From contig NZ_RCZH01000023.1 in NCBI RefSeq assembly GCF_006438875.1, positions 1 through 64,000 of the forward strand: DNA of 64,000 nucleotides, in the 5' to 3' direction. The stretch is from Flavobacterium pectinovorum. Lineage in GTDB: Bacteria > Bacteroidota > Bacteroidia > Flavobacteriales > Flavobacteriaceae. The notes beneath the pieces are model-generated. The model was not told where the DNA came from. It saw nothing but the letters and a program-made list of their open reading frames with translations, and made no database searches. Positions within the stretch are counted from its first letter, which is position 1. The number at the start of each line of letters is the position of its first letter. A program made the position numbers and the translations under genes. Positions 37,296-46,685 of the stretch are shown here, piece by piece.

Positions 37296-37694
37296 ATGAG
37301 CACAGCAATCAAACCAAAACACATTGGCAGAAATATAAGCCGAATAAGAGAACTTCGCGGAATGAAACAAGAAGCACTTGCGCAGGCAATTGGCTCAAAC
37401 CAGCAAGCTATTTCCGGAATTGAAGGAAGCGAAGAAGTTGATCCTAAAAAACTTGCCGAAATTGCAAAAGCACTTGGTGTTACGGTTGAAGCACTTGAAA
37501 ACTTTTCGGAAGAATCTGTGTTTAGTTATTTTAATAGCTTTTATGATAATAGTACTAATCAAGGTCAGATAAATGGTCCAAATAATAATTGTACTTTCAA
37601 TCCTCTTGATAAAGTTGTTGAGCTTTACGAACGTTTGGTTCAATCTGAAAAAGAAAAGGTTGAATATTTAGAAAAATTGTTGAAAGGGAAATAA
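37296..37694 (+). CDS. XRE-family helix-turn-helix regulator
   Basis: 132 residues. Residues about 12-66 are an XRE/Cro HTH (ISRIRELRGMKQEALAQAIG, NQQAISGIE). An Asn/Gln-rich linker follows (about 82-102), then a coiled-coil tail (YERLVQSEKEKVEYLEKLLK) typical of the dimerising C-terminus of such small regulators. Divergent from a 49-residue gene; likely autoregulatory. Targets unknown. Confidence 0.85.
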   Translation: MSTAIKPKHIGRNISRIRELRGMKQEALAQAIGSNQQAISGIEGSEEVDPKKLAEIAKALGVTVEALENFSEESVFSYFNSFYDNSTNQGQINGPNNNCTFNPLDKVVELYERLVQSEKEKVEYLEKLLKGK

Positions 37695-37715
37695 TATTCT
37701 TTTTCTTTATATAAC

Positions 37716-37751
37716 TGAAAAGCGCAAATTTTTAAGGTTTGCGCTTTTTTG
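37716..37751. terminator. Bidirectional terminator
   Basis: AAAAGCGCAAA / TTTGCGCTTTT stem, T run on the plus strand; lies between the XRE gene (+) and the Roc-COR gene (-). Confidence 0.85.
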
Positions 37752-37762
37752 TCTTTTACCTT

Positions 37763-40700
37763 TTACAATTCTCCTGCAATTGTATCTTCTTGAGCTTTCA
37801 TTTTTTCTTTAGATTGCCCTAAAACTCCTGAGGTACTATTTGGATCAATTTTTCTGAAATGATGTTTTTTTAAATCATCTACAATTTCATACCAAGCGTT
37901 ATTTGATTTATCATATGAATTTATAGCTTTACCTTTGAAATTTGAAGAATATTTTCCTAATAAATCTTCCCAATGAATCTTTTCTAAAATTATTGGAATT
38001 AAAACAACATTATCTGTTGGATCATTATCTCTTTCAATTCCTCTTTTTACTTCTTCATCCAAAATAAATGGAGTGCTGAAAAAATCAGTACTTATAAAAT
38101 AAAGAATGATATCAGCTTCATAAAACTTATTTTTTATTTTTGAATCCCAATCTTCACCAAGTTGCAACTCTGAACAATGCCAAGTTTCCACTTCTTTAGT
38201 TAATTTGAATGGTGCAATTTGCTTTTGAAATTCGTTTACTTCTTTTTTATTTTCCTTTGCATAAGAAATAAATATTCTTTTCATATTTTCAGCATTTATA
38301 TTTGTTGTGAAACTTCTATATAATCCACTAGCTTTTTCGCTAAATTTCGTCTTATCTATTCTCCTTATTTCAATTTCTTTGTTATTTTGAATTTCCTTAC
38401 TAATTTCTAAACCAAAGGACATAATTTTATTAAATGTTTTTTCTTTGTCTTCTAAATCTTTATGATTTACAAAATATTTATTATCAATTGAAATATATAA
38501 ATCCTCGGGACTTTCCAATGAATCTTTAATAAATTCATAATAAATATTTGTACTTAAATTTCTTTCATTTAACTTTTCTGTTTTTATATCCAAGTCTATT
38601 TTTTTTTCTATATTTTTCTCGTTAAAAGTTTCAAATTTGTAAATTTTAGATTCAATAAAATCGTTATTCTTAAATTTATTGTTTTTATCCCAGTATAAAT
38701 CCAAAATATCTGTAAATATTTCTTGTTGTATTTTCTCCATTTTACTGTTACTATCTTTAGATTTTATAGATACTAAAATTTCTAAATTCGTGAAATCTAA
38801 CTTAATTAATATTTTTGAATTTCCTTTGGTAAATAGTAATTGGTCTCTCCAATAATATTTTTTATGCTTATTTTTTCCATAATGACATATTAACTGATTA
38901 ATTAATCCAAATGGAATAAAATATTCAAATTTCATAATAAAATTTGGCTCAATAAAATCAAAAGTCAGAAGCTCATATATTCTATCATCTTCTTCTGTCA
39001 AACATAAATAACCTGGTATAATATACTGATCATCAAATTCATCAAAAAATATAACTTTCTGGTTTAGTAACAACTTTACTATTTTTTGATCAGCAAATCC
39101 ATCTAAAACACTTCTTTCAACGATACCTTTCTTTTCTATAATATTACTTTTAGACAATATACTATCGTGAATGTATTGAATTGTTTTTGAAGGATCAAGC
39201 CAAACAATATCCTTCAAATCAATATCATCTTTATAATATAGAACTAAACCCGTTTGAGCCAATTCCCTTAGAACTTCTGGCAATAACAAATTATCTTTAT
39301 CGCTGTCCCTTTTATATTCATTTGCCAATTCAGACAATAAAATATAATTTTGTGTACTTGTCCTTAAAATATAATTTAAAAACTCCTTAAACCAGATTGG
39401 CTCCCTTTTTTCAATTTGTTTTTGGTTAATTAGTTCTTTTAAAGTTTCTTCCAAATAATTCAAACTTATCATTTGAGTTACAGATTCATTTATAGAATCC
39501 TGATTAAGCGAAATAAAAAACTCATTTTTGATATTGAAATTTTCGCAATCACCTTTATAAGCCTCTCTACTATGATTTTCTATATCGGCATGAGTTTGAA
39601 CTAATAAAATTGGTTCTGCTTTTTCAGATTCTGATAAACTCAAAATATTTTTTCCTTTATCATATTGAAATTTCAACTGATTCAGCCAATAATCGCGATT
39701 ATAATCCCGCGTTAATTGCTTATTTCTATCTCTTCTTATTTGATTTTTATCATAATCTTTATTCCATAACAGAATATTAATTGAGTCATTACTTAAAAAA
39801 GCTTTATATAAACCATGATAATAATCTTGTCCTCCAAAATCATAAAAAACTGCTTCTGGAATTGCATTTTTTCTTAACTTTTTTGGCAATGTTTCAATTT
39901 GAACAATGTGCGTACTAAGAAAAGAATTCCCTATTACTCTAGGAACTTTAGTTTGTAGAATATAATCTAATAAGGTAGATTTTCCACTTTCAGTATTACC
40001 TAAAAATAAAACCTTGGCAGGTAACCTATACATTTTTTTAGATTCATTAATTTTTTTTAAAGCATTTAAAATTGTATCATAATGATTACTTTTTTCTTCT
40101 AACAGTATTTCGTTAATCTTGAAACAAGGATTATAAGAAGCTTTTATATTTAATGACGGTAAATTATAAATAAACTCGAACTGCTCAATTTCTGAAATTT
40201 GATTACTTTCTAATTCTAAAATTTTCAAAGAGGTAAGCTCTTTAAGTACCGAAATATCCTTAACATTATTGCCACTTAAATATAACGAACTGATTTCAAT
40301 TAGATCTTTTATGACGTCTATATTTGAAATTTTATTATAATTCAAATATAGAGTAGTAATAGATTTTATTTTTTTTAAAAATGAAATCTCTACAATATTA
40401 TTACTACCCAAAAATAAAGTTCTGATGTTTAGTTTTTCAAGAAAAGAATAATCTGAAATTATAACATTACTTAAGAACAATCTATTAATTTTTTTTAAAT
40501 TTTTAATAATAGAAAAATCAGATACGTTTTTGTTATTGCTCAAATCTAAAAAAATAATTTCTTTTAACCCTTTAAGAATTGTAATATCAGAAATGTTTAC
40601 ATTTCTGGACAAACTCAAATCTTTAAGATTTATAAGATTTTCTAATGCTAAGATTTCCGAAATTTTGTTATTACTTAAATCTAAATTAGATATTTTTTGT

Positions 40701-41536
40701 AGATTTTTTAGAGGAGAAATGTCTTCTATATTATTATTATCTAATTGTAAATGTTCTAAATCGATCAAATTTTCAAGATGTGATATATCCGAAATTCGAT
40801 TACCTTGCAAAAATAAATATTTTAATTTTAATAAATTTTGGAAAGAAGACATATTAGAAATTTCGTTCTTACTTAAATGTAAACTTGTTAATTCTTTTAG
40901 TCCTTCTAAATGAGAAATATCAGTAATCTCATTATTTGATAGATCTAAAAAATTTAATTCTTTTAAATCTTCAAGTGCCACAATATTAGATATATGGTTA
41001 TTATTTAGATGTAAAGATTTCAATCTCATTAAATTATCTAAAAAAGAAAGATTGTAAATTATATTGTAATTTAAATTTAGATCTATCAACTCTGTTAATT
41101 CACAAAGAAACTCGATTTCTGAAATTTGATTTTCACTTAAATTTAAATTATTTAATGATATTAAATTAGCTAGAGAAGAAGCATCATAGATAGAATTGCC
41201 ATTTAATATTAAGGTTTTTAAATTTGTTAATCTTCCCAAACAATAAATGTCAGAAATTTGATTACCACTTAAATTAATACTTTCTAATCCTTGTAAATTT
41301 TCAATTCCTGAAATATCTAAAATTTGATTATAACTTAAATTTAGCGATTTTAAAAAAGGAAAATTCTTTAAAAAAGATATATTAGAAATTTTGTTATGAA
41401 TTAAACTTAGGGAAACAATATTGCTATTTTCATCAAGTAAAAAGTAATTTTTATTATTCAAACTTGAATTAGAATATTCAGAAATTACAATATTATAATA
41501 TTTTTCTAAAACCACAATTTCCTTAGGTTTACTCAT
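37763..41536 (-). CDS. LRR - Roc-COR GTPase - TIR protein
   Basis: 1257 residues. Residues about 40-465 hold some 19 leucine-rich repeats of 22 residues with consensus LxxLxLSxNxIxDIxxLxxL. A Roc GTPase follows: P-loop FLGNTESGKST (511-521), DFGGQ (566-570), and THAD (648-651) in place of NKxD. Then a COR-type region to about 1000. Residues about 1085-1225 are a TIR domain (MKRIFISYAKENK, ...WHCSELQLGEDWD, ADIILYFISTDFF, DEEVKRG holding a candidate catalytic Glu). Bacterial Roco proteins with TIR domains are candidate sensors that trigger NAD+ loss in phage defence; that role is inferred. The gene is visibly more A/T-rich than its neighbours, suggesting transfer. Confidence 0.9.
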   Translation of the reverse strand: MSKPKEIVVLEKYYNIVISEYSNSSLNNKNYFLLDENSNIVSLSLIHNKISNISFLKNFPFLKSLNLSYNQILDISGIENLQGLESINLSGNQISDIYCLGRLTNLKTLILNGNSIYDASSLANLISLNNLNLSENQISEIEFLCELTELIDLNLNYNIIYNLSFLDNLMRLKSLHLNNNHISNIVALEDLKELNFLDLSNNEITDISHLEGLKELTSLHLSKNEISNMSSFQNLLKLKYLFLQGNRISDISHLENLIDLEHLQLDNNNIEDISPLKNLQKISNLDLSNNKISEILALENLINLKDLSLSRNVNISDITILKGLKEIIFLDLSNNKNVSDFSIIKNLKKINRLFLSNVIISDYSFLEKLNIRTLFLGSNNIVEISFLKKIKSITTLYLNYNKISNIDVIKDLIEISSLYLSGNNVKDISVLKELTSLKILELESNQISEIEQFEFIYNLPSLNIKASYNPCFKINEILLEEKSNHYDTILNALKKINESKKMYRLPAKVLFLGNTESGKSTLLDYILQTKVPRVIGNSFLSTHIVQIETLPKKLRKNAIPEAVFYDFGGQDYYHGLYKAFLSNDSINILLWNKDYDKNQIRRDRNKQLTRDYNRDYWLNQLKFQYDKGKNILSLSESEKAEPILLVQTHADIENHSREAYKGDCENFNIKNEFFISLNQDSINESVTQMISLNYLEETLKELINQKQIEKREPIWFKEFLNYILRTSTQNYILLSELANEYKRDSDKDNLLLPEVLRELAQTGLVLYYKDDIDLKDIVWLDPSKTIQYIHDSILSKSNIIEKKGIVERSVLDGFADQKIVKLLLNQKVIFFDEFDDQYIIPGYLCLTEEDDRIYELLTFDFIEPNFIMKFEYFIPFGLINQLICHYGKNKHKKYYWRDQLLFTKGNSKILIKLDFTNLEILVSIKSKDSNSKMEKIQQEIFTDILDLYWDKNNKFKNNDFIESKIYKFETFNEKNIEKKIDLDIKTEKLNERNLSTNIYYEFIKDSLESPEDLYISIDNKYFVNHKDLEDKEKTFNKIMSFGLEISKEIQNNKEIEIRRIDKTKFSEKASGLYRSFTTNINAENMKRIFISYAKENKKEVNEFQKQIAPFKLTKEVETWHCSELQLGEDWDSKIKNKFYEADIILYFISTDFFSTPFILDEEVKRGIERDNDPTDNVVLIPIILEKIHWEDLLGKYSSNFKGKAINSYDKSNNAWYEIVDDLKKHHFRKIDPNSTSGVLGQSKEKMKAQEDTIAGEL

Positions 41537-41775
41537 ATCAATACATTTTGGTTAATCAAAATATTTTATCAAATCTAATTATAATATTGCCAGTAATTTT
41601 ATGGTTATCCGTAAATACTAGTATAATTCAATTATAAGTTGTTTTTTATAATACTTTTTCTTATTAATAAATTCTTCAAATATAAATAAACAATAAGCCT
41701 TTAAACCCAGTAAAAACACCTGAATTTAAAAGCCAATCTCACAAAATTTTATATGGATTTTTCACCTAAAAAAAT

Positions 41776-41849
41776 AAAGGTGCGCAAGGATTCGAACCCG
41801 CAACCTCTTGCCTGCCGAGCAAACGCTCTTCCAATTGAGCTAACACCTT
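41776..41849 (-). ncRNA. tRNA-like element 3d (GGC loop, bulged T-stem)
   Basis: Acceptor AAGGTGT/GCACCTT, D-arm GCTC-AATTGGAA-GAGC, anticodon arm TTTGC-TCGGCAG-GCAAG (GGC, but C instead of U at position 33), T-stem GCGGG/CCT(T)GC with a bulged T. The bulge and C33 argue against normal decoding. Confidence 0.7.
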
Positions 41850-41958
41850 TATATGAATTTGCCGCAAAGACACTAAGGCACAAAGTTTTTTTTACTTTTT
41901 TCCTCAGCTTTGAACCTTTATTCCTTTGCTACTTTGTTCCTTAAAATCTAAAATAAAT

Positions 41959-42032
41959 AAAAGTGCGCCTGGACTCGAACCTGCATCCTTCCCCCGTGGT
42001 GGGGAACGCTCTTCCAATTGAGCTAACACCTT
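41959..42032 (-). ncRNA. tRNA-like element 3c
   Basis: Acceptor AAGGTGT/GCACTTT (one G-T pair and a T-G pair), D-arm as in 3d, anticodon arm TTCCCC-ACCACG-GGGGAA (6 bp with a 6-nt loop, so no standard anticodon), T-stem disturbed (GCAGG against CCAGGC). Confidence 0.65.
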
Positions 42033-42171
42033 TATATGAATTTGCCGCAAAGACGCGAAGACACAAAGTTTTTTTTACTTTCTTTCTCAGCTTTGAACCT
42101 TTGTCCCTTTGTCCCTTTGTTCCTTTGAAAAACCTTTATTCCTTTGAAGAACCTTTAAACCTAAAAAAAAT

Positions 42172-42245
42172 AAAGGCGTGCAAGGACTCGAACCTGCATC
42201 CGTCAGTTTAGCAAACTGCTGCTCTTCCAATTGAGCTAACGCCCT
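42172..42245 (-). ncRNA. tRNA-like element 3b (GCT loop)
   Basis: Acceptor AGGGCGT/ACGCCTT, D-arm GCTC-AATTGGAA-GAGC, anticodon arm CAGT-TTGCTAA-ACTG (anticodon GCT, Ser) with only four pairs, no class II variable arm, T-stem GCAGG/CCT(T)GC again with a bulged T. A paralogue of 3c and 3d. Confidence 0.68.
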
Positions 42246-42248
42246 TCG

Positions 42249-42321
42249 TGGGATAGTTGGGACTCGAACCCAAAACTACTGCGGTGTTTACAATTATTTT
42301 TCCAATTAAACTACTTCTCCC
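42249..42321 (-). ncRNA. tRNA-like element 3a (Tyr-like loop)
   Basis: Acceptor GGGAGAAG/CTATCCC with an internal loop, weak D-arm, loop TTGTAAA like tRNA-Tyr (GTA) but without pairing flanks, T-arm TTGGG-TTCGAGT-CCCAA regular. Starts 5 nt after the SDR stop. Confidence 0.62.
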
Positions 42322-42325
42322 TTTT

Positions 42326-43696
42326 TTACCATTGAGAAACTTTATAATTTTTCAATAAGACCCCAAATATACTTTTTCCGTTGATTCCTTGAACTATTGG
42401 ATCAAAAATTCTACTGGCGCCATCAACAGAATCCAGCGGCGGAATATATCCTTCTTCGAATTGTTTTTTTCGCAGACTTTCTTTTGCGCCCGTCGAAATC
42501 CAGCCTACATCTACGCTTGTCATAAAAATAGAATCAACAGCAAATTCTCGTGCCGAAGTCAGCGTCATCATATTCAAAGCCGCCTTTGTCATATTGGTAT
42601 GCGGATGAAAAACGGTTTTATTGGTATAACTAAAAATCCCTTCAGACGAAGTTACATTTACAATAAAACGTTCCTCAAAACCGGAATTCAGAAACAATGG
42701 TTTCAACTCTTTTATTAAAAAATAAGGCGCAATTTGATTGATTAAATTCACCTCAACCAATTCATACATACTGATTTCTTCCAGAGTCGAATTCCAACTT
42801 GTCTTTTCGCGATTATCAACCGGTTGTCCAAAACGGGTAAGCTGTACTTCGGTTTTTTCTCCAGAACTGTATTCTAATGCTTTTACTTCTTTTGTAACTG
42901 CGGTTTGATTGGCAATTAAATTGCTATTGGCTTGAAAACTGATCAATAAATTTTCTTCCTTTTTAATCAAAGGCTGATAATATTCATCAGTATATTTTAT
43001 GGTTTGTGCGGCATTGTTGATCAAAATATCCAGGCTTTGGAACTTCGATTTAAAAAAAGAAATAAACTCCGTAATGGCATTTAAATTTCTAAGATCTAAA
43101 CCGTAAACAATTAGATTTTCTTTCCAATTTTCAAAATCACTTTCCTGCATGAATTGCTCCAAAGCCAGCGCAGGAAAACGGGTTGTAAGTACCACATTTG
43201 CATTATTTCGCAATAATCTCAGCGCGGTTGCAAAACCAACTTTTACACGGCCTCCGGTTAAAATAACGTTTCGGCCTTTTAAATCCAGATTCTGAAAACG
43301 TTTTGCATAATTTTCTTCGGCACAATCCGGACAAAGTCTGGTGTAGAAACTATGCGCCAATTTATACGATTGATTGCAGCAATAACAGTTTTTGGGCAAA
43401 TTTAATTCGGTAAATTGCTGTTCGTCAGGATTCTCTTTTTCCGAAAACAAAGTCGTTCCGTTTAAAGCATTTGAGACTAATTCGGCATTGAGACTTGTTT
43501 GAAGATCTTCCTGCTTTTTTGACGTATAACTTACATTACGGATATTCTTTTTTGCGTTCTTGTGAATTTTGGTAATCAAACCGGCAAACAAATTATTGTC
43601 GGGATTTTCAAATGGATTTTCTTTTAATGCGTTCAGGACTTTTATACAACTTTGCCATTCTTCGTCACTAAAAGTATGTTTTATATCTTCTTTCAT
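42326..43696 (-). CDS. SDR-family protein with N-terminal zinc ribbon
   Basis: 456 residues. A CxxC...CxxC zinc ribbon (NCYCCNQSY ... LCPDCAEENY, about residues 101-128), then a short-chain dehydrogenase domain: LTGGRVKVGFATALRLL (nucleotide loop), DILINNAAQ, VNVTSSEG (Ser), NMTKAALNMM. The usual YxxxK Tyr is replaced by Thr (TNMTK), so oxidoreductase activity is doubtful. It may bind a nucleotide or act on an unusual substrate. Starts 1 nt after the 43698 gene's stop, so the two are coupled. Confidence 0.75.
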   Translation of the reverse strand: MKEDIKHTFSDEEWQSCIKVLNALKENPFENPDNNLFAGLITKIHKNAKKNIRNVSYTSKKQEDLQTSLNAELVSNALNGTTLFSEKENPDEQQFTELNLPKNCYCCNQSYKLAHSFYTRLCPDCAEENYAKRFQNLDLKGRNVILTGGRVKVGFATALRLLRNNANVVLTTRFPALALEQFMQESDFENWKENLIVYGLDLRNLNAITEFISFFKSKFQSLDILINNAAQTIKYTDEYYQPLIKKEENLLISFQANSNLIANQTAVTKEVKALEYSSGEKTEVQLTRFGQPVDNREKTSWNSTLEEISMYELVEVNLINQIAPYFLIKELKPLFLNSGFEERFIVNVTSSEGIFSYTNKTVFHPHTNMTKAALNMMTLTSAREFAVDSIFMTSVDVGWISTGAKESLRKKQFEEGYIPPLDSVDGASRIFDPIVQGINGKSIFGVLLKNYKVSQW

Positions 43697-43697
43697 T

Positions 43698-44387
43698 TTA
43701 TTCTTCTAAAAAATGTTCTAAAAACCCAATGAATTTCTTTCCATCACCAGACCATCTCATTCCTTGTCCGTTTGGTACTCTGATTTCGTAAACAATCTCA
43801 TGTTTATAATGATGAAATACATTCCACCATGTTTTATTTAGGATAATATAGTCAATTAATTTCTCTACCGTTTCCTGTTTTTGTTGGGTATTTCCTTTTA
43901 TTTCGCCAAAAATACTGTCTTTTTTTCTGCCAACATGTTTTTCCCAAGCTCTCGCCACAATAGTGGTTTCGCTATTAAAAGGCTGAAAACAACTCTCTAA
44001 AAGAATTTCTTTTGCAGGCGGAATTGCCGTTTCATCACGCACACTTGCCGGAGTCAATCGCTGTCCCAAAATAAGCAAAATAATTCCGAATGGCGTCTTT
44101 TCGAACATATTAATAATTTCCAATTTCAATTGATCTGAATTGCTTTCGAAAGCTTCAAAAACACTTTTAAAATAAGGCAGAAAATCTTTTTTCGAAATTA
44201 AAATCTCTTCTTTAAAAGAAGGTAATCCTGAAATTTCAGACTTTTGATTTTGATAAAAATGAAACAGCTTTTCCGAGAAATCATATAAATTTTCATCGGT
44301 TAAAAACAAAGCATATTTCTCTTTCCATTCTTTATTTAAGTCTGGAATTGTTGCTTTTATTTCGTTATAAAATTGAGTTGCATTCAT
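43698..44387 (-). CDS. Uncharacterised protein coupled to the SDR gene
   Basis: 229 residues, soluble, mostly helical, ending in RVPNGQGMRWSGDGKKFIGF. No known motif recognised. One nt separates it from the zinc-ribbon SDR gene, suggesting a shared complex or pathway. Function unknown. Confidence 0.62.
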   Translation of the reverse strand: MNATQFYNEIKATIPDLNKEWKEKYALFLTDENLYDFSEKLFHFYQNQKSEISGLPSFKEEILISKKDFLPYFKSVFEAFESNSDQLKLEIINMFEKTPFGIILLILGQRLTPASVRDETAIPPAKEILLESCFQPFNSETTIVARAWEKHVGRKKDSIFGEIKGNTQQKQETVEKLIDYIILNKTWWNVFHHYKHEIVYEIRVPNGQGMRWSGDGKKFIGFLEHFLEE

Positions 44388-44423
44388 TGTTTATTGGCTT
44401 TTCGATTCTAGTTTTCTGAATAT

Positions 44424-45248
44424 TTAATTCGGTTTTGAAACTAAAAAATCTGAAATCAGTCGTTGTTTGAATCGGTCTATAGGTTTCAAATCGACATTGG
44501 TATCTCCGTTATGAATATCAAAAGGATCGTCTAATCCGCTGATTAATAAATACAAATAGCAAAATATAAAGGTGATCGCAGAAGTTACCAAATAATCTGC
44601 CGAAGGGCTTTTGAATTTGCTAATCAATAAAAATGACATGACAATAAACAAAATACTTTGAAGCAGAATATATGCGGGTTTGATGAAGTTGTTTCGCGAA
44701 ATCGTATAGGCACGCGTAAGCTGTTTTCGCATCGCATTCGTATTTTCCTGTATGCCTTTTATGGCTTCTTTGTCGACGCCTCTTTCGGCAAAATAATAGG
44801 CAATTTCGTTTGATTTCCGAATTAAGGGAAAGATAACGGTAGAATCTTTTCCGCTGGAATAGATCCAATCAATAATGCCATTAGTAATGGAAATCATTTC
44901 TTCGCGCAAAAAAGTGCTGTTTAATTCTTCCATACACAAATCTGAAGTTCCTGTTCTTGGCGCTCTAAAAGCGAGATAAATCCAATCTTTGATCGCTTCC
45001 AAATTTGAAGCAACTTCTCCCGGGATTTTTTCACTTTCTTTAAAATCGGTCATCGTTGCTGCCAATAATAATCCAAATACAAAAAATGCTCCGGTGAAAA
45101 TAATCGTAATATCTGATAATTCAATCAAATCATGAAAATCCTGTCCGTAGAAAGAAAGGTTTTTGAATACAAAATTTTTAATTCCTAATACAGCCAATGC
45201 AGCAATAAGTGACTTTATGATTATGGTTCTGTGCAGTACGAATTTCAT
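44424..45248 (-). CDS. Bestrophin-like membrane protein
   Basis: 274 residues from ATG 45248 (MKFVLHRTIIIKSLIAALA); the frame also opens at a TTG at 45266. Membrane helices near residues 9-28, 46-66, 196-213 and 222-243, and the C-terminal motif SGLDDPFDI, like the DDPF/DNPF signature of bestrophin-like proteins. Likely an ion channel. In the same direction as the next two genes, 36 nt apart. Confidence 0.65.
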   Translation of the reverse strand: MKFVLHRTIIIKSLIAALAVLGIKNFVFKNLSFYGQDFHDLIELSDITIIFTGAFFVFGLLLAATMTDFKESEKIPGEVASNLEAIKDWIYLAFRAPRTGTSDLCMEELNSTFLREEMISITNGIIDWIYSSGKDSTVIFPLIRKSNEIAYYFAERGVDKEAIKGIQENTNAMRKQLTRAYTISRNNFIKPAYILLQSILFIVMSFLLISKFKSPSADYLVTSAITFIFCYLYLLISGLDDPFDIHNGDTNVDLKPIDRFKQRLISDFLVSKPN

Positions 45249-45323
45249 TATTATTTTTTTAGGCAAATTAAATAAATATTTATATCTCCCGTTCTATCCT
45301 GATATAAATCTGTTTGTTTTTTT

Positions 45324-45625
45324 GCCACGAAGGCGCTAAGACGCAAAGTTTTTTTTGCCACTAAGGCGGTAAGACACAAAGTTTTTTATTCTCTTGGTGT
45401 GGTTTTAATCGCGCAAAGACGCAGAGTCGCAAAGTTTTTTTTTTGCCACGAAGGCGCTAAGACACAAAGTTTTTTTTTATTCTCTTGGTCTGGTTTTAAT
45501 CTCGCAAAGACGCGGAGTCGCAAAGTTTTTTTTTGCCACGAAGGCACCAAGACGCAAAGTTTTTTTATTCTCTTGGTATGGTTTTAATCTCGCAAAGACG
45601 CGGAGTCGCAAAGTTTTTTTGTTTT
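45324..45625. repeat. Array of TTTGCCACGAAGGC and CGCAAAGACGC units
   Basis: Three to four alternating units: TTTGCCACGAAGGCGCTAAG, then CAAAGTTTTTTTTATTCTCT and TCGCAAAGACGCGGAGTCGC. About 95-bp period from 45324. No gene found. Confidence 0.75.
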
Positions 45626-45693
45626 TATCCTTTGTTCCTCTGCACCTTTGCCACTTTGAACCTTTGAACCTTTGAACCTTTGCCACTTTGAAC

Positions 45694-46494
45694 CTAGATA
45701 TTAAAAAAGTTTTTCGCATTCTTCGTTGTTTCTTCCGCAACTTTAATTCCTGAAACTCCTTTGAACTGTGCAATTGTTGCTGCAACAAAAGGCAGAAAAG
45801 CAGGTTCGCAACGGCGTTCGTGGTATTTCTTTAAAAGACTGTTCGGAACATTTTTTGGGAGCATAAAAGGTGCATCGGTTTCGATCATCATTCGGTCAAG
45901 CGGAATGTATTGTATCACTTCTTTTAAATGCTCAAAACGTTTGCTGTCGGATATTGCTCCTGTAAAACCAAGATAAAATCCGTTATCAAGATAAGTTTTG
46001 GCTTCTTGTAAATTTCCTGTAAAACAATGCACAACGGCTTTTGGCAATTGTGGCAAATAGTCTTTTGTAATGTCCATAAACTTTGTAAAAGCGGCTCTTT
46101 CGTGCAAAAACAAAGGTTTCTGAACTTCGATTGCCAATTCTAATTGGGCTTTGTAACAGGTTTCCTGAATATTTCTGGGCGAAAAGTCCCGATCAAAATC
46201 GAGTCCGCACTCGCCTACTGAAACTACTTGTTTCTGTTTTAATAAATTTCTCAGTTTCGGAATACTCTGCGCATCAAAACTCTTCGCATCATGCGGATGA
46301 ATTCCTGCTGTTGCGTATAATATTCCGGGATATTCTTTTGCTATTCGCGAAGATTCTTCACTGTTTCTTACGCTTGTTCCGGTTAGTATCATTTGCGATA
46401 CATCGGCATCTAATGCGTTTTGTACGACATCGTCTATGTCGTTTTGGAATTGTTTATTGGTTAAATTAATTCCCATATCTATGTATGTATTCAT
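45694..46494 (-). CDS. tatD: TatD-family metal-dependent nuclease
   Basis: 266 residues. TIM-barrel hydrolase motifs: YIDMGINLTN (the usual HxH replaced in part), TAGIHPHDAK, SVGECGLDFDRDFSP (Glu), PLFLHERAAF, KAVVHCFTGN, MIETDAPFM. TatD enzymes are 3'-5' exonucleases acting on DNA or RNA. Note the first metal motif reads DMGIN rather than DxHCH, so a metal ligand may be missing; the family is otherwise clear. Preceded and followed by repeats, so it is probably monocistronic. Confidence 0.85.
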   Translation of the reverse strand: MNTYIDMGINLTNKQFQNDIDDVVQNALDADVSQMILTGTSVRNSEESSRIAKEYPGILYATAGIHPHDAKSFDAQSIPKLRNLLKQKQVVSVGECGLDFDRDFSPRNIQETCYKAQLELAIEVQKPLFLHERAAFTKFMDITKDYLPQLPKAVVHCFTGNLQEAKTYLDNGFYLGFTGAISDSKRFEHLKEVIQYIPLDRMMIETDAPFMLPKNVPNSLLKKYHERRCEPAFLPFVAATIAQFKGVSGIKVAEETTKNAKNFFNI

Positions 46495-46514
46495 TTTTTT
46501 TATTTTTTAAGATT

Positions 46515-46660
46515 TGGTAGAAGAAAGATGCAAGAGGCAAGACTTAATCTTAAAACCTAGTTTATTTCATCTTGCTTCTTTATTCCCATCCTTTTCAACC
46601 TAACTTCTTTCATAAACACTCTTCATCTTGCTTCTTGTTTCTTGCATCGTTTTCATCTTT
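46515..46660. repeat. AAGATGCAAGAGGCAAGAC inverted repeats
   Basis: AGAAAGATGCAAGAGGCAAG near 46521 faces TCATCTTGCTTC and CTTCTTGTTTCTTGCATC near 46628-46645. The same family occurs at 58486-58558, 59785 and 60257. Confidence 0.65.
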
Positions 46661-46685
46661 GTCCCTCTGCACCTTTGAACCTCTT

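Noticed and set aside
41753..42211. Two plus-strand ORFs (63 and 82 residues)
   Set aside because: Antisense to the tRNA-like elements and repeats between them; residues RKDSNPQPLACRANALPIE are the usual antisense reading of tRNA genes.
45477..45788. 103-residue minus-strand ORF
   Set aside because: Translation of the TTTGCCACGAAGGC repeat array overlapping the tatD 3' end.
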